A stretch of DNA of 64,000 nt from Desulfosudis oleivorans Hxd3 (GTDB lineage: Bacteria > Desulfobacterota > Desulfobacteria > Desulfobacterales > Desulfosudaceae), in contig NC_009943.1 in NCBI RefSeq assembly GCF_000018405.1, positions 2,235,001 through 2,299,000 of the forward strand. Direction: 5' to 3'. Of this stretch, positions 56,737 to 64,000 are shown one piece after another. A program made the position numbers and the translations under genes. The first letter of the stretch is position 1. The number at the start of each line of letters is the position of its first letter. The notes beneath the pieces were generated by a model that worked only from the letters and a program-made list of their open reading frames with translations, searched no databases and was not told the origin of the DNA.

Positions 56737-58059
56737 GTGGAGAAAAAGCGGCGAAAACGGGCGGCCGGCTCCGGCAAACGGCACACGGCCCCCCGGCTGG
56801 TGGTCAGCGACGGTCACGGCCGGGTGTTTGAGATTCCGGAGCTGGAGATGGCGGGCCGGCAGCGCGAAATTTTAAAACGGCCCGCAAAACCGGAGTTGAT
56901 CCCCCTGCCCCACGGCAGCAGCCTGTTTGAGCTGCCCGGCCGGGTGCCGGTGGGATATGATCCCGCGCAAAAACGCTTTGTGCCGGTGACCCATTATCAG
57001 GGGGAGCCGGTGATCGCTGTGGCGGCCTTTATGGCACCGGCCTACTCCCAGCTTTTGCTGTCCGCCTGCCAGGTGAAAGACCCAAAGGCCCGGCTGCCCC
57101 TGTTTGCCTATACCGCCGTGGGCTGGAACGCCGACCGGTTTGTTGTTGCCGCCTGCCGGGTGGATGCCGACATCCGCCAGGACCTTGACCAGATGGATGA
57201 ACGGACGATCGAGGCCGGCGCCGTCAAAACCCTGAAACGTTATCCGGGCAACCGGCTGGTGGAGCACCTGGTCCAGAACTGCGTGCGCCGCTACCACTGC
57301 CCGGCGGCCCAGAATTTTGTCCAGGACCGGTGGGAGTGCCCGGTGCCCACCAGCATCTCCTGCAACGCCCGGTGCCTGGGCTGCATCTCCTGGCAGCCAA
57401 AAACCAGCGGCGTGCCCGTAACCCAGGACCGGCTCGCGTTTGTGCCCACGCCGGAAGAGATTGTGGAATTCACGGTTCCGCATCTTGACAATGCCCCCCG
57501 GCCGGTCATCAGCTTCGGCCAGGGATGCGAGGGAGAGCCCCTGCTTCAGGGAGACGTGATCGAGGCGGCCATCTTGAAAATCCGGAACCGCACATCCGCC
57601 GGCACCATCAACCTCAACTCCAACGCCAGCCTTCCCCGGGTGGTGGAACGGCTCTGTGCCGCCGGGCTGGACAGCATTCGGGTCAGCCTGAGCAGCGCGC
57701 AGAAGGCCCTTTACCTTGCCTACTACTCGCCGCGCGGCTACGCATTTGAAGATGTTTTGGAATCCATGAACGTGATGCGGCGCCACGGCAGGTGGATATC
57801 CCTCAACTACTTTATCTTTCCCGGCCTGACCGATGATCCGGAAGAGACGGCGGCCCTGATTGACCTGGTCCGGCGGTTCCGCGTGGACTACATCCAGATG
57901 CGGAACCTCAACATCGATCCGGACTGGTACATGGAGAAGATGGGACTTGCCGGTTTGTCCTCCCGGCCCATGGGCCTTCTTGCGTGGCAGAAAAAAGTAA
58001 AACAGGCGGCGCCGTGGGTGAGGTTCGGGTACTTTAATCCGCCGAAGCAAGCCTGGTAA
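56737..58059 (+). CDS. Radical SAM protein of unknown reaction
   Basis: 440 residues. A basic N-terminus and about 190 unrecognised residues precede the 4Fe-4S motif C-x3-C-x2-C in ISCNARCLGCISW (about residue 208-215). Then SFGQGCEGEPLLQ, TINLNSNASLPRVV and LDSIRVSLSSAQKALYLAYY fit the half-barrel of an activase-like radical SAM protein. GTG 56737 is taken as start with AAAGG upstream. Flanked by unrelated genes; a 230-base gap before it holds nothing recognisable. Confidence 0.85.
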   Translation: MEKKRRKRAAGSGKRHTAPRLVVSDGHGRVFEIPELEMAGRQREILKRPAKPELIPLPHGSSLFELPGRVPVGYDPAQKRFVPVTHYQGEPVIAVAAFMAPAYSQLLLSACQVKDPKARLPLFAYTAVGWNADRFVVAACRVDADIRQDLDQMDERTIEAGAVKTLKRYPGNRLVEHLVQNCVRRYHCPAAQNFVQDRWECPVPTSISCNARCLGCISWQPKTSGVPVTQDRLAFVPTPEEIVEFTVPHLDNAPRPVISFGQGCEGEPLLQGDVIEAAILKIRNRTSAGTINLNSNASLPRVVERLCAAGLDSIRVSLSSAQKALYLAYYSPRGYAFEDVLESMNVMRRHGRWISLNYFIFPGLTDDPEETAALIDLVRRFRVDYIQMRNLNIDPDWYMEKMGLAGLSSRPMGLLAWQKKVKQAAPWVRFGYFNPPKQAW

Positions 58060-58105
58060 AATCAGGGGATCGAAAACGCCGTGGGGGCAGCGACGAAGCC
58101 GTTTC

Positions 58106-58197
58106 ATGTCATTGCGAGGAGCGTCAGCGACGAAGCAATCTCAATCTCCGGGGGGATTCAAGTGCGCTTAAGATTGCTTCGCTGCGCTCGCAATGAC
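58106..58197. repeat. Family B hairpin
   Basis: GTCATTGCGAGGAGCGTCAG CGACGAAGCAATC pairs with GATTGCTTCGCTGCGCTCGC AATGAC around a unique 33-base spacer, placed between two convergent genes where it may terminate transcription. Confidence 0.87.
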
Positions 58198-58206
58198 CCA
58201 GGGAGG

Positions 58207-59754
58207 TCAGGCGGCCGGGGTCAGCTTTTTTTCAAAAACAACCTTGCCGTCTTCCGGGCCGTAGAATTCCGGCAGCCCGGCCACCCGGACATACCCGCAC
58301 CGCTCGTAGAAACGCCGGGTGGGCGCATACTGGGGCCGGTCTGAAGTGTCCGCGTAAACCTGCGTGCCGCCGGCCCGGGCGATGAGCCGCTCGGCCTCGG
58401 CCATCAGGACCCGTCCCAGGCCGTTCTTCTGGAAATCCGGGTGCACGGCAATCCAGTAAAGATCATAGCTGGACCGGGTGCAGGGAACCGGGCCGAAACA
58501 GGCATACCCCAGCAGCCGGCCGTTTTCATCTTCGCGAAACACAAACGCGTAGCCGCTGGCCGGCCCCCTGGCCAGGCGTTCTCCCACCAGTTCCACGGCT
58601 ATTTCAATCTCCTCAGGGGAGAAGAACCCGGTGGCTGACGCAAGCAGGCGCACCTCGGCCGGGTCGTCGTCGGTCACTTCGTACCGGAACCCCTGGCTGT
58701 CGCGTTCCGGCGGCGGGGCTGTTCCAGCAGGCGTTGCTGTTGCGGGCCTGGCCGGCGTGGCCCGGACAATGGCGTCAATGGCCTGGACATAAGAGATGCC
58801 GGCCTGTTCCATGGCCGCGGCAAACCCGGCATCCGGCGAGAGGCAGGGGTTGGCGTTGACCTCCAGCACCCAGGGGTTGCCGCAGTCATCCACGCGAAAG
58901 TCCACCCGGGCATATCCTTTTAAATGGAACAGGTCCCAGCAGTGACGGGCAATGGAAGTCACCCCCTCCAGCAGGGGGCCGTCCGAATCAGGAAATTCAA
59001 AGCTCCGGACCGTGTTGAGACACTCAAAGGAGCCGGGCTCCCATTTTGCCCGGTAACAGACAATGGCGGGCTTCTCTCCTTCATAATTCTCAAACCGGAT
59101 TTCAGCCACCGGCAGCACCCGGGGCTTGCCCGCCTCTTCTATCAGGGCCACATTGAACTCCCGGCCGGGAATGTAGTGCTCGGCAAAACAGTCCCCGCCC
59201 AGGGCCGGGGATCGCTGTTTCAGCGTGTTCAGGATATCGCCCAGGGTATCCGGGCAGACCACGGCATTCTCGTCCAGGCCGAAGGAGGCGTGTTCCCACA
59301 CCGACTTGATGATCCAGGACTGGTTGGGCAGGCGCTCCGCGGGGTTGACACGGGTCCGCTGAATCCGAAGCAGCGAGGCCGGACCGATCCAGGAGGGAGT
59401 GGCCACGCCCCACTGGCTCATGTGGTCCTTGGCCGCCGTCTTGTTGGAGGTGCGGTAGATCACATAGGCCGATGATCCGGTATAGGGAATGCCCATGGCT
59501 TCCAGCAGAATGGGCGCGAGATGGATCAGCCGGCCCTGGCCGTTTAAGGACTCCACCAGGTTAAAGACAAGGTCCGGGCAGAGGGAAACCAGGTCCCGGC
59601 GCAACGCCTCCAGGTCCAGGTCGCAGGCCAGGGGAACGGGTTCGTAGCCCAGGTCTGACAGGGCGCCGGACACGGCCTCGACCTGGGACAGCACATCCAG
59701 GGCGTCCGGTGCCTTCTGATCGGTGACACTGTTGTAGAGGACAAGAATGCGCAT
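58207..59754 (-). CDS. ATP-grasp (D-Ala-D-Ala ligase-like) / GNAT acetyltransferase fusion
   Basis: 515 residues. Residues 1 to about 340 follow the D-Ala-D-Ala ligase pattern: N-terminal ILVLYNSV, VFNLVESLNGQGR, MGIPYTGSSAYVI, TSNKTAAKD, and the metal-binding VLEVNANPCLSPDAGF. A Pro/Ala linker leads to a GNAT domain (about 370-510) with the acetyl-CoA loop VHPDFQKNGLGRVLMAEAE. It therefore should both ligate (via an acyl phosphate) and acetylate an amine. It ends a three-gene operon with a YkgJ protein and lysine 2,3-aminomutase, so beta-lysine is an attractive substrate for the GNAT part; this is inference. ATG 59754 has no strong ribosome site. Confidence 0.85.
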   Translation of the reverse strand: MRILVLYNSVTDQKAPDALDVLSQVEAVSGALSDLGYEPVPLACDLDLEALRRDLVSLCPDLVFNLVESLNGQGRLIHLAPILLEAMGIPYTGSSAYVIYRTSNKTAAKDHMSQWGVATPSWIGPASLLRIQRTRVNPAERLPNQSWIIKSVWEHASFGLDENAVVCPDTLGDILNTLKQRSPALGGDCFAEHYIPGREFNVALIEEAGKPRVLPVAEIRFENYEGEKPAIVCYRAKWEPGSFECLNTVRSFEFPDSDGPLLEGVTSIARHCWDLFHLKGYARVDFRVDDCGNPWVLEVNANPCLSPDAGFAAAMEQAGISYVQAIDAIVRATPARPATATPAGTAPPPERDSQGFRYEVTDDDPAEVRLLASATGFFSPEEIEIAVELVGERLARGPASGYAFVFREDENGRLLGYACFGPVPCTRSSYDLYWIAVHPDFQKNGLGRVLMAEAERLIARAGGTQVYADTSDRPQYAPTRRFYERCGYVRVAGLPEFYGPEDGKVVFEKKLTPAA

Positions 59755-59814
59755 ACCGGTTATTAAAGCACAAACCGCCGAATTGGCCAAGCATTTCCAT
59801 CACCCTGGATGGGT

Positions 59815-60324
59815 TCAGGCCGTCACTGCCGCGTCCGCCTGTTCAATGAGCAGTTCCTCATAGAGGGCCTGGTGCCAGCGCAGAATATCGGGTGTGGCTA
59901 TTTGCAGGCACTGGCCCAGGGTCCGGTCCGGGGGCACCAGGTGGACGGGGCACCCGGCGGCAAATGCCTGGTGAAGGCCCACGGCATCATAATCGTAGGG
60001 ATAAAGCCGGCAGACCAGGGGCCGGATATGCATGGGCAGGGCGCAGCCGTCAGCCTTCAGAAACAGGCAGTCGGCCCCGTTCTTTTTCAGCACCCGGCGG
60101 GTGCCGTCGACCCGGAAGACAACGGCCTGCCACACCGGGTCGTTGCTGTTGTCCAGGTAATCCGGATCGGCCGGGGGCCGGAATTCATAAAAGTCGTCAC
60201 GGCCCTGGTAAGCAGCGATCCGCTCCAGGTCGCCCTTTGTAATATAGATGTCCCGAAGGCCGCCCTGGCAACAGGTCGGTCCCGCGGATGCGCACAGCCG
60301 GCACAGCACAATTCCTTCGCTCAT
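59815..60324 (-). CDS. YkgJ-family cysteine-cluster protein
   Basis: 169 residues. Cys pattern LCRLCASAGPTCCQGG at the start, then DCLFLKADGCALPMHIRPLVCRLYPYDY and a further Cys (GCPVH), the usual zinc- or iron-binding set of the YkgJ/CxxCxxCC family. Start 2 bases after the kamA stop and 60 bases before the ATP-grasp gene start, so it is in the same operon. Function of the family is not settled; metal-site maturation has been suggested for relatives. Confidence 0.82.
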   Translation of the reverse strand: MSEGIVLCRLCASAGPTCCQGGLRDIYITKGDLERIAAYQGRDDFYEFRPPADPDYLDNSNDPVWQAVVFRVDGTRRVLKKNGADCLFLKADGCALPMHIRPLVCRLYPYDYDAVGLHQAFAAGCPVHLVPPDRTLGQCLQIATPDILRWHQALYEELLIEQADAAVTA

Positions 60325-60326
60325 TT

Positions 60327-61691
60327 TCAGATATACCCTTCAACTCCGTTATCCGAACCGCACCCCCCGTCCGGACAGCCCACCGGGTTGGGATAGGTAA
60401 ACAGCCGGTTCTCATAGTTTTCCAGCACCACTCCGGCGTCGCTGGACGATACCACGTAGTTGGGCAGCAGCGGAATCTTGCCGCCGCCGCCGGGGGCGTC
60501 GATCACGTAGGTGGGAACGGCATACCCCGACGTGTGGCCCCGCAGCCCCCGAATGATCTCCAGTCCCCTGGCCACCGACGTCCGGAAATGGCCTGACCCG
60601 GCCACCGGGTCGCACTGGTACAGGTAATAAGGTTTGACCCGCATGCGCATCATCTGGTGCATCAGGGCCTTCATGGTGGCCACGTCGTCGTTGATGCCCT
60701 TGAGCAGCACGGTCTGGGAGCCCAGGGGGATACCGGCGTCGGCCAGCATGGCGCAGGCGTCATAGGCCTCGGGCGTACACTCCTCCGGGTGGGTGAAGTG
60801 AAGGCTCATCCATAGCGGGTGATACTTGCGCAGCACGCGCACCAGTTCCGGTGTAACGCGCTGGGGCAGCACCGCCGGCACCTTGGTGCCGATGCGAATG
60901 ATCTCCACGTGGGGGATTTCCCGGATCCTGCCCAGGATCCAGTCCAGCTTGGCGTCGCTGAGGGTCAGCGGATCCCCGCCGGAAAGCAGCACGTCCCGGA
61001 TGGTGGGCGTGTTCCGAATGTAGTCGATGGCCTTTTCCAGCCGGGACCGGGACGGGTATATTTTCCCCCGGCCCACCAGGCGGGAGCGGGTGCAGTAACG
61101 GCAGTAGGTGGAACAGAAGCCGGATACCAGCAGCAGCACACGGTCCGGATAGCGGTGCACCAGGCCGGGCATCTGGGTATGGCCCTCTTCACCCAGGGGG
61201 TCATTTTCCTCCCCGGGCAGCTTGAAAAACTCATGGACCGTGGGCACCACCGTCCGGCGCAACGGATGGCCGGGCGCGCTGCCGTGCAGCAGGCTCATGT
61301 AGTAGGGGGTAACACCCAGGGGCAGCTTGGTCTTCAGCTCGGCAAACACCCCCATCTCTTCAAGGGAAAGGTCCAGAAACCGGGAAAGCGCGGTGGGGGT
61401 ACAGATACGATTCTGAAGCTGCCAGTGCCAGCTGTTCCACCGGGCATCCGGCAGGCCGGGATAAAACCGGTGTCGAAAATCCTGGGTTTTTGAGTTACAC
61501 AGGGACGGTAAAACGGCCTGGCAGGAGGCCTCGGCCGAAAGGGCCGAAACATGGAAAGAGGAATGCGTGGAAAGGCAGGTCAGCGACGGACTGGGAGGTT
61601 CGTCGTCCTGCCGCGGGTCAGGAGGTTCGTCGTCGGTTTCGTGCTCCTGCACGAAAGAGCGGATTGTCTGGCTGTCCATGGGTAAGTACAT
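60327..61691 (-). CDS. kamA: Lysine 2,3-aminomutase family radical SAM enzyme
   Basis: 454 residues. AdoMet- and PLP-dependent conversion of L-lysine to L-beta-lysine. The cluster motif C-x3-C-x2-C is GFCSTYCRYCTRSR (about residue 165), GDPLTLSDAKLDWIL follows, and the PLP Lys lies in APGGGGKIPL. The ending VGCPDGGCG carries extra Cys. Residues 1-75 are an unusual acidic/Pro and Ser/Cys-rich extension (DDEPP repeated twice) before the normal start of the family. ATG 61691 follows AAAGGGGGAAA. Glutamate- or arginine-acting relatives exist, so lysine is likely but not certain. Confidence 0.9.
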   Translation of the reverse strand: MYLPMDSQTIRSFVQEHETDDEPPDPRQDDEPPSPSLTCLSTHSSFHVSALSAEASCQAVLPSLCNSKTQDFRHRFYPGLPDARWNSWHWQLQNRICTPTALSRFLDLSLEEMGVFAELKTKLPLGVTPYYMSLLHGSAPGHPLRRTVVPTVHEFFKLPGEENDPLGEEGHTQMPGLVHRYPDRVLLLVSGFCSTYCRYCTRSRLVGRGKIYPSRSRLEKAIDYIRNTPTIRDVLLSGGDPLTLSDAKLDWILGRIREIPHVEIIRIGTKVPAVLPQRVTPELVRVLRKYHPLWMSLHFTHPEECTPEAYDACAMLADAGIPLGSQTVLLKGINDDVATMKALMHQMMRMRVKPYYLYQCDPVAGSGHFRTSVARGLEIIRGLRGHTSGYAVPTYVIDAPGGGGKIPLLPNYVVSSSDAGVVLENYENRLFTYPNPVGCPDGGCGSDNGVEGYI

Positions 61692-61906
61692 TGATTTTCC
61701 CCCTTTGCATCAAGTTGATTATGATGACTTACTTGGGGACAATTATGGACCTGAAAAAAAGAAAGTAAAGATATTTTTTTACTTTTTCAAAAAAATTTTA
61801 GCGATGGGGGGTTGGCTTTTTTCTTTTAATTTTCAAATGCCTATGGAGGGTTGAAAAATATGATTTTACTACCTTACCTCCCCGCCGTCAGGCGCAAAAT
61901 GACTTA

Positions 61907-62596
61907 TCAGAACCGGTTTAAGTCATCAAGGATCGGTGCCAGCCGTTCTTTGTCCTCCGGCCCGGCCAGAAGCGCGACCGTCAAGGTGTTGGCGGGGAAG
62001 TTTTCACGTAAATCCTTTGTGACAAGGGATTTACAGGCATCCCTGGCATGCCGGGGGCGCAGGCAGAGCAGCAGGTCCGTCAGGTTGCCGGAGACGCCGG
62101 CCCGGTCAATGTGCTCGATATACTGGTGCATCACCGTTCCCACGGTCACGGTAAAAGAAGAGACCGCAGCCGAACCGGCGGCATCGCAGGCGGTCTGAGA
62201 CACCATGCACCGGCAGGCAAAGGGCCGAACCTCGTAAACCGGGCAGGACCCGTCCGCCATCAGCAGCGGGCAGGGCCCCCATGCCGGGTCAGGCGTTTCT
62301 TCTTCCGGCGGTTCCACCCCGTCGGCATAATACCGGGCGGTCTGGTTGAAGGTTGATTGGGGGCAAAACCGCCGGGACTCACTGGCCGCCACAACCCTGT
62401 CCCACAGCCGGTCCCCCCGGGGCAGCGCGTCCAGTTGATCGGCAATGGCGCAGGCCTCCAGGGAGGTCAGGGTCACGTTGATGGTGCAGCAGGTGGCGCA
62501 CCCCTTTTTGCAGGCCAGGTCAAGGGTCCGGACATACCGGTCGTAGACCTCGCGAATGTGGGCATAGGCGGCCCGCTGTTTTTCATACATGTTCAT
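61907..62596 (-). CDS. YkgJ-type cysteine-cluster protein
   Basis: 229 residues (227 if the second ATG is used). Starts with a helical YEKQRAAYAHIREVYDRYVR segment; cysteine set CKKGCATCCTINVTL, then CPLLMADGSCPVYEVRPFACRCM, as in YkgJ/Fe-S oxidoreductase-like proteins. Distinct from the smaller YkgJ protein at 59815. It sits alone between the kamA promoter region and a repeat array. Function unknown. Confidence 0.78.
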   Translation of the reverse strand: MNMYEKQRAAYAHIREVYDRYVRTLDLACKKGCATCCTINVTLTSLEACAIADQLDALPRGDRLWDRVVAASESRRFCPQSTFNQTARYYADGVEPPEEETPDPAWGPCPLLMADGSCPVYEVRPFACRCMVSQTACDAAGSAAVSSFTVTVGTVMHQYIEHIDRAGVSGNLTDLLLCLRPRHARDACKSLVTKDLRENFPANTLTVALLAGPEDKERLAPILDDLNRF

Positions 62597-62621
62597 TTTT
62601 CAGCCTGAAAGTAGGTATTTA

Positions 62622-62785
62622 ACCGTCATTGCGAGCGCAGCGAAGCAATCCTGGGCTCATCCGTGTCATTGCGAGCGCAGCGAAGCAATCCTGGGCTCAT
62701 CCGTGTCATTGCGAGCGCAGCGAAGCAATCCTGTTCAGATGCGAATAAGATTGCGTCGTCACTGACGCTCCTCGCAATGACGCTG
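62622..62785. repeat. Family B array with 40-bp period plus inverse arm
   Basis: Three direct units (GCGAGCGCAG at 62631, 62671, 62711) of GTCATTGCGAGCGCAGCGAA GCAATCC with spacer TGGGCTCATCCGT, closed by an inverse arm GATTGCGTCGTCACTGACGC TCCTCGCAATGAC. No gene in it. Confidence 0.87.
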
Positions 62786-62978
62786 TACGCGGCCGGGTCA
62801 TTTTTTGCCATCATCAGTCACGGGCCGGTCTGGTGTCAACACAAATTCCACGGAAATCCGTGCGCCATATCAGGTCTTGACAGGTATCGGCCTTTTTTAG
62901 CATACTGGCACATTGCACGGCGGCACGGAGACCCAGCGGGCCGCTTTTCCCTGAAACCAGCCGATGAAAGACGGTAAT

Positions 62979-64000
62979 ATGCCGACCCAGTACGACAAAA
63001 AAGCGGTTCATGCCATTTTAAAGGCCCGGCCTGAATTGTCTCCAGACCTGGCCGCCTGCATTCATGTCTCCCGCCTGCTGGGCGGCGACCCGGCCATGGT
63101 GCTCCACGGCGGCGGCAACACCTCGGTCAAGCTGGTGGAAAAAGACCTTTTCGGCAAGGAGCTGCGGGTTCTTTGTATAAAAGGCAGCGGCGTGGACATG
63201 GCCCATATTGAGCCGGAGGGGTTTGCCGCCATGGACCTGGCGGCCCTTGAGCCAATACAGGGCATCAGGGCCTTAAGTGACGAAGAGATGGAAAACCAGC
63301 TCTCCCGTCACCGGCTGAATGTCAGGGCCCCTGCCCCTTCGGTGGAAACCTTTCTGCACGCCTTTCTGCCCCACCGGTTTGTCAATCACACCCATGCCGA
63401 TGCCGTGCTCGGCCTGACCAACCGCAGGCAGGCAAAAACCGTGGTCCGCCAGGTCCTCGGCCCGGACGTCTGCGTGGTGGCCTATGAGAAGTCAGGCCTG
63501 CCCCTGGCCCGGCACGTGGCCGCGGCATGGGAAAAGCAGCCGGCTGCCGACACCGTGGTGGTGCTGAATCACGGCATCTTCACCTTTTCCGATGACGCGA
63601 AAACCGCCTGCAACCGAATGTTGGAACATGTCCGCAAGGCCGAAGCATGGCTGGCGGCCCATCAGCCAACGGCCGTGCCCGAGACCATGGCGGCCCCGCC
63701 GGGCGCCGTTTGCGCCCGCGTGGTCCAGGTGATCCGCGGTGCCTGCGCCCATGTGGACAGGCAGGGGAAACCCACCCGGCTTCTGGCCGATCTTCGCACC
63801 GATACCGACCTGGTGGCCATCTCCCTGGACAGGTCGGCCCAAAAAATCTGCGCTTCCGGCGTGCTGACACCGGACCATGCCATTCGAACCAAAAACCGGA
63901 TCGCCTACCTGCCGTCAATTCCCGACAGCGACGAGGTTTTAAAGGCCCTGGTCGACAAAACCGTGGCCGCCTATGCCAAAGAGTACCGCCGCTACGTGGC
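62979..64000 (+). CDS. Class II aldolase/adducin-domain protein (3' partial)
   Basis: 340 residues are seen before the window ends. DPAMVLHGGGNTSVKL, HRFVNHTHADAVLGLTN (metal-binding HxH) and VVVLNHGIFTF (third His) give the zinc site of class II aldolases. Proteins with this start are usually bifunctional aldolase plus short-chain dehydrogenase (rhamnulose-phosphate aldolase type), but the second half lies outside. ATG 62979 is taken as start (AAAGACGG before it); ATG 62964 is in frame too. Confidence 0.88.
   Translation, partial: MPTQYDKKAVHAILKARPELSPDLAACIHVSRLLGGDPAMVLHGGGNTSVKLVEKDLFGKELRVLCIKGSGVDMAHIEPEGFAAMDLAALEPIQGIRALSDEEMENQLSRHRLNVRAPAPSVETFLHAFLPHRFVNHTHADAVLGLTNRRQAKTVVRQVLGPDVCVVAYEKSGLPLARHVAAAWEKQPAADTVVVLNHGIFTFSDDAKTACNRMLEHVRKAEAWLAAHQPTAVPETMAAPPGAVCARVVQVIRGACAHVDRQGKPTRLLADLRTDTDLVAISLDRSAQKICASGVLTPDHAIRTKNRIAYLPSIPDSDEVLKALVDKTVAAYAKEYRRYV

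Overview
The window looks like chromosomal DNA of a Gram-negative, strictly anaerobic member of the Desulfobacterota (Desulfococcus/Desulfosarcina-like). This is inferred from gene content and moderately high GC: acyl-CoA dehydrogenase and acyl-CoA carboxyltransferase genes, lysine 2,3-aminomutase, several radical SAM and Cys-cluster proteins, a B12-riboswitch TonB receptor, outer-membrane barrels, probable selenoproteins, and many dispersed intergenic palindromes. No rRNA, tRNA, prophage or CRISPR array was recognised.

Layout. 0-9.3 kb: end of a galE-like gene, pgi, fabH, two paralogous FecR-domain proteins with Asp-rich tails, a TPR plus outer-membrane-barrel protein, purB and a prepilin peptidase. 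9.3-13.4 kb: lon and tsaB between two repeat blocks. 13.4-16.2 kb: cobalamin riboswitch with its own terminator, an 86-aa unknown protein and a BtuB-like receptor. 16.2-20 kb: an acyl-CoA dehydrogenase and a TetR regulator, separated by an IS110/IS1111-type element. 20-24.2 kb: an operon of a universal stress protein, a KaiC-like/PEP-binding fusion and an AhpD-like protein whose gene is interrupted by an in-frame TGA (probable selenocysteine). 24.4-30.3 kb: zinc-ribbon protein, two recently duplicated membrane glycosyltransferases and an alkylsulfatase-like lipoprotein. 30.4-38.2 kb: GT8-like gene, RAYT transposase, radical SAM protein, ferredoxin-type protein and a secreted beta-helix protein, rich in hairpin/MITE-like repeats. 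38.2-41 kb: copper operon copA-copZ plus a 56-aa gene with a second probable Sec codon. 41-64 kb: mostly housekeeping (nfo, plsC, PilZ, DegT aminotransferase, dnaE, guaB, YciO/TsaC, acyl-CoA carboxyltransferase), then a kamA-YkgJ-(ATP-grasp/GNAT) operon and a class II aldolase cut by the window end.

The most notable signals are three. (1) The IS element sits precisely inside one copy of an abundant palindromic repeat, and its 3' non-coding region can be folded into a bridge RNA (seekRNA) with a 5' hairpin and two guide loops. All four guide segments can be read: two match the target repeat on both sides of a CG core, two match the element's own ends. (2) There are two TGA-interrupted genes, each with a hairpin bearing a GGU apical loop just downstream of the TGA, which fits bacterial SECIS elements. 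One of them heads the copper-export operon. (3) A tandem duplication of a membrane glycosyltransferase left behind a vestigial start of the downstream sulfatase gene. All functional statements come from reading motifs by eye; no searches were run.
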